Positions 6,304 to 7,379 of a stretch of 7,379 nt of DNA are shown here, in pieces. The stretch lies in the NCBI GenBank assembly GCA_016873405.1, contig VGXH01000083.1, positions 1-7,379 on the forward strand, given 5' to 3'. A model generated the notes under the pieces. That model saw only the letters and a program-made list of their open reading frames with translations, was not told the origin of the DNA and did no database searches. The DNA comes from a bacterium (GTDB taxonomy: Bacteria; Krumholzibacteriota; Krumholzibacteria; LZORAL124-64-63). Each line of letters opens with the position of its first letter. Within the stretch, counting starts at the first letter, position 1. The position numbers were made by a program, and so were the translations under genes.

Positions 6304-6627
6304 ATGCGGCGCACTCATGCATTCACCATCCTGCCGGCCCTGGCCCTGGCGGCGGCGATCGGGACCGGCCCGCGGAGGGACGCTGTCTTCCGCGAACCGG
6401 GCATGGACGCGCCGTCCCGGCCGCCGCATAATGGGTCCATCAGCAGCGCCCATTCCGGTGCGCCATGCGGAAGGACCCATGATGGGACCCGTCATCTCGA
6501 AATCGAAGTTCCTCTCGGGACTCCAGTGCCCCCTGCTGCTGTGGACGCAGTACAACGACCGCCACGCGATCCCGGACACGGCCCCGGCCACGCAGTACGT
6601 CTTCGACATGGGCCACACCGTCGGTGA
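6304..6627 (+). CDS. Possible short exported ORF or gene remnant overlapping the DUF2779 start (doubtful)
   Basis: The ATG at 6304 has a good ribosome site (AGGAG at 6290-6294, 9 bases upstream). It opens a signal-peptide-like stretch, MRRTHAFTILPALALAAAIG. The 107-residue frame then loses any recognisable character and runs for 149 bases inside the DUF2779 gene in a different frame, where it is Pro/Arg/His-rich like other shadow frames. Either only the first part is a relic of a secreted protein gene, or the start is a coincidence. No family was recognised. Confidence 0.15.
   Translation: MRRTHAFTILPALALAAAIGTGPRRDAVFREPGMDAPSRPPHNGSISSAHSGAPCGRTHDGTRHLEIEVPLGTPVPPAAVDAVQRPPRDPGHGPGHAVRLRHGPHRR
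6431..6480 (+). promoter_or_regulatory. Inverted repeat covering the DUF2779 ribosome site and start
   Basis: ATGGGTCC at 6431-6438 is the exact reverse complement of GGACCCAT at 6473-6480. The downstream arm holds the end of the GGAAGGA Shine-Dalgarno (6469-6475) and the first two bases of the ATG at 6479. A second pair, CCGCAT (6424-6429) with ATGCGG (6465-6470), could compete with it or cross it as a pseudoknot. If formed in RNA, the first hairpin would hide the start site. This is sequence-level evidence only. Confidence 0.3.
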
Positions 6628-7379
6628 CCTGGCCAAGCAGCTGTACCCGGGCGGCCTCGAGGTGGGCGCCGACGGCGCCGCGACAGCGCCGCGCACGGGC
6701 GGCCCGGCGGCGGGCGCCGCCACCGCGGAGGCGCGCCCGGACCTGGCGGCCACCGCCGCGGCCACGCGCGAGCTGCTGAAGGAGCGCCGCCCGCTCTTCG
6801 AGGCGAGCTTCCTCGGCGAGGAACCGCAAGGCCGCCGCTACGTGCGCGCGGACATCCTGGTCCCGGCGGCGGACGATCCCGAGGCCTGGGACCTGGTCGA
6901 GGTGAAATCCTCCACGCGCGTCAAGGACGTCAACCTGTGGGACGTCGCCTTCCAAGCGGGCGCCATCGAGAGCGCGGGCGTCAAGCTCTCGCGGCTGTAC
7001 GTGATGCACATCGACACCGGCTACGTGCGCCAGGGCCCGGTCGAGCCCGCGCGCCTGTTCGCCCGCGACGACGTCACCGGACGCGCGCGCGACCTGATGC
7101 GCGAGGTGCCGGCGCTGTTCGCGCGCCAGGCCGCGACGATCGGCGGGGCGCGGCCGGAGGTGCCGATCGGCCCTCACTGCAAGGACCCCTACGACTGCGC
7201 CCTGGTGCCCGTCTGCTGGCGCCACCTGCCGGCGGACCACGTGACCACGATGGTGCGGGCCGGCCGCCGCGCCTTCGCCTGGCAGGAACAGGGCTGGGAG
7301 CGCATCGGCCAGGTGCCCGACGACGCGTTGACCGACCTGCAACGGATCCAGAAGGCGGCCGTGACGTCCGGGGCGCCCC
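6479..7379 (+). CDS. DUF2779-family protein, N-terminal Cas4-like nuclease part (3' partial)
   Basis: The frame is open from the ATG at 6479 through the window end, giving 300 residues with no stop. GGAAGGA lies at 6469-6475; the next codon, ATG at 6482, is better spaced (6 bases) and may be the true start. The opening ISKSKFLSGLQCPLLLW is typical of DUF2779 proteins. A PD-(D/E)XK nuclease core of Cas4/RecB type is complete: His46 (MGHTVGDLAKQLYP), Glu108 (PLFEASF), Asp125 (VRADILVP) and Glu141-x-Lys143 (LVEVKSS). Cys17 plus Cys234, Cys240 and Cys246 (HCKDPYDCALVPVCW) reproduce the one-plus-three cysteine layout that binds a 4Fe-4S cluster in Cas4/AddB-like nucleases. Residues about 62-97 are an unusually Ala/Gly-rich insert. 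The C-terminal DUF2779 domain should lie beyond the window. A DNA-end-processing nuclease is likely from the family; the pathway is unknown. It is divergent from the CHAT operon. Confidence 0.87.
   Translation, partial: MMGPVISKSKFLSGLQCPLLLWTQYNDRHAIPDTAPATQYVFDMGHTVGDLAKQLYPGGLEVGADGAATAPRTGGPAAGAATAEARPDLAATAAATRELLKERRPLFEASFLGEEPQGRRYVRADILVPAADDPEAWDLVEVKSSTRVKDVNLWDVAFQAGAIESAGVKLSRLYVMHIDTGYVRQGPVEPARLFARDDVTGRARDLMREVPALFARQAATIGGARPEVPIGPHCKDPYDCALVPVCWRHLPADHVTTMVRAGRRAFAWQEQGWERIGQVPDDALTDLQRIQKAAVTSGAP

Larger units (their letters stand above)
6102..6478. other. Divergent intergenic region
   Basis: These 377 bases separate the divergent CHAT and DUF2779 genes. They contain no convincing gene. 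The stretch 6195-6230 is clearly richer in A and T than its surroundings and is the best place for promoters of both directions. A dyad ATCCT-N5-AGGAT (6197-6201 and 6207-6211) lies inside it. A second, smaller structured part lies at 6424-6480, next to the DUF2779 start. A possible short reading frame from 6304 is listed separately. No RNA gene or known riboswitch was recognised. Confidence 0.6.

Noticed and set aside
6102..6314. Longer CHAT start at 6314 or 6236
   Set aside because: The added residues have no family character and would bury the signal peptide that begins at the ATG at 6101.
6440..7342. 300-codon frame on the - strand opposite the DUF2779 gene
   Set aside because: It is antisense to a gene with clear catalytic motifs and shows only shadow-type composition.

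Overview
The window is very GC-rich (by eye about 70 % or more) and densely coded. Third codon positions are almost always G or C, which creates long spurious reading frames on both strands. Three things point to an uncultured FCB-related lineage such as Candidatus Eisenbacteria or Krumholzibacteriota: secreted proteins ending in FlgD-type Ig domains with the NPFNP signature, cohesin-like secreted proteins in tandem, and a TPR-CHAT protein linked to an ECF sigma factor. This placement is an inference from protein architecture; there is no rRNA or other taxonomic marker in the window.

Left part (1-1943, + strand): three consecutive genes for exported proteins. The first is the C-terminal end of a protein closing with a FlgD-like Ig domain. 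The second is a small cohesin-like protein that lacks that domain and ends in a short aromatic/basic tail. The third is a cohesin-like protein followed by a FlgD-like Ig domain. A strong GC hairpin separates the first two genes, and the second and third are 31 bases apart. They are probably cell-surface or secreted structural or adhesion modules.

Middle part (1995-6101, - strand): a tightly packed three-gene operon, transcribed right to left. Its order is a secreted, membrane-anchored TPR-CHAT peptidase, then an ECF sigma factor, then a one-pass membrane zinc-finger anti-sigma factor with a beta-rich external domain. Both junctions are 4-base GTGA stop/start overlaps. The sigma gene as written is split by a -1-type frameshift at a GGGG run near 3046-3049; one added G restores a normal 213-residue sigma factor. 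The layout suggests an envelope-signalling module in which an extracytoplasmic caspase-like protease may act on the anti-sigma factor to release the sigma factor. This is the most interesting unit in the window.

Right part (6102-7379): a 377-base divergent intergenic region with a relatively AT-rich patch that may hold promoters for both directions. It is followed by the first 300 codons of a DUF2779-family protein with a complete Cas4-like PD-(D/E)XK nuclease active site and four cysteines arranged for an iron-sulfur cluster. That gene runs off the end. No tRNA, rRNA, CRISPR array or insertion sequence was recognised.
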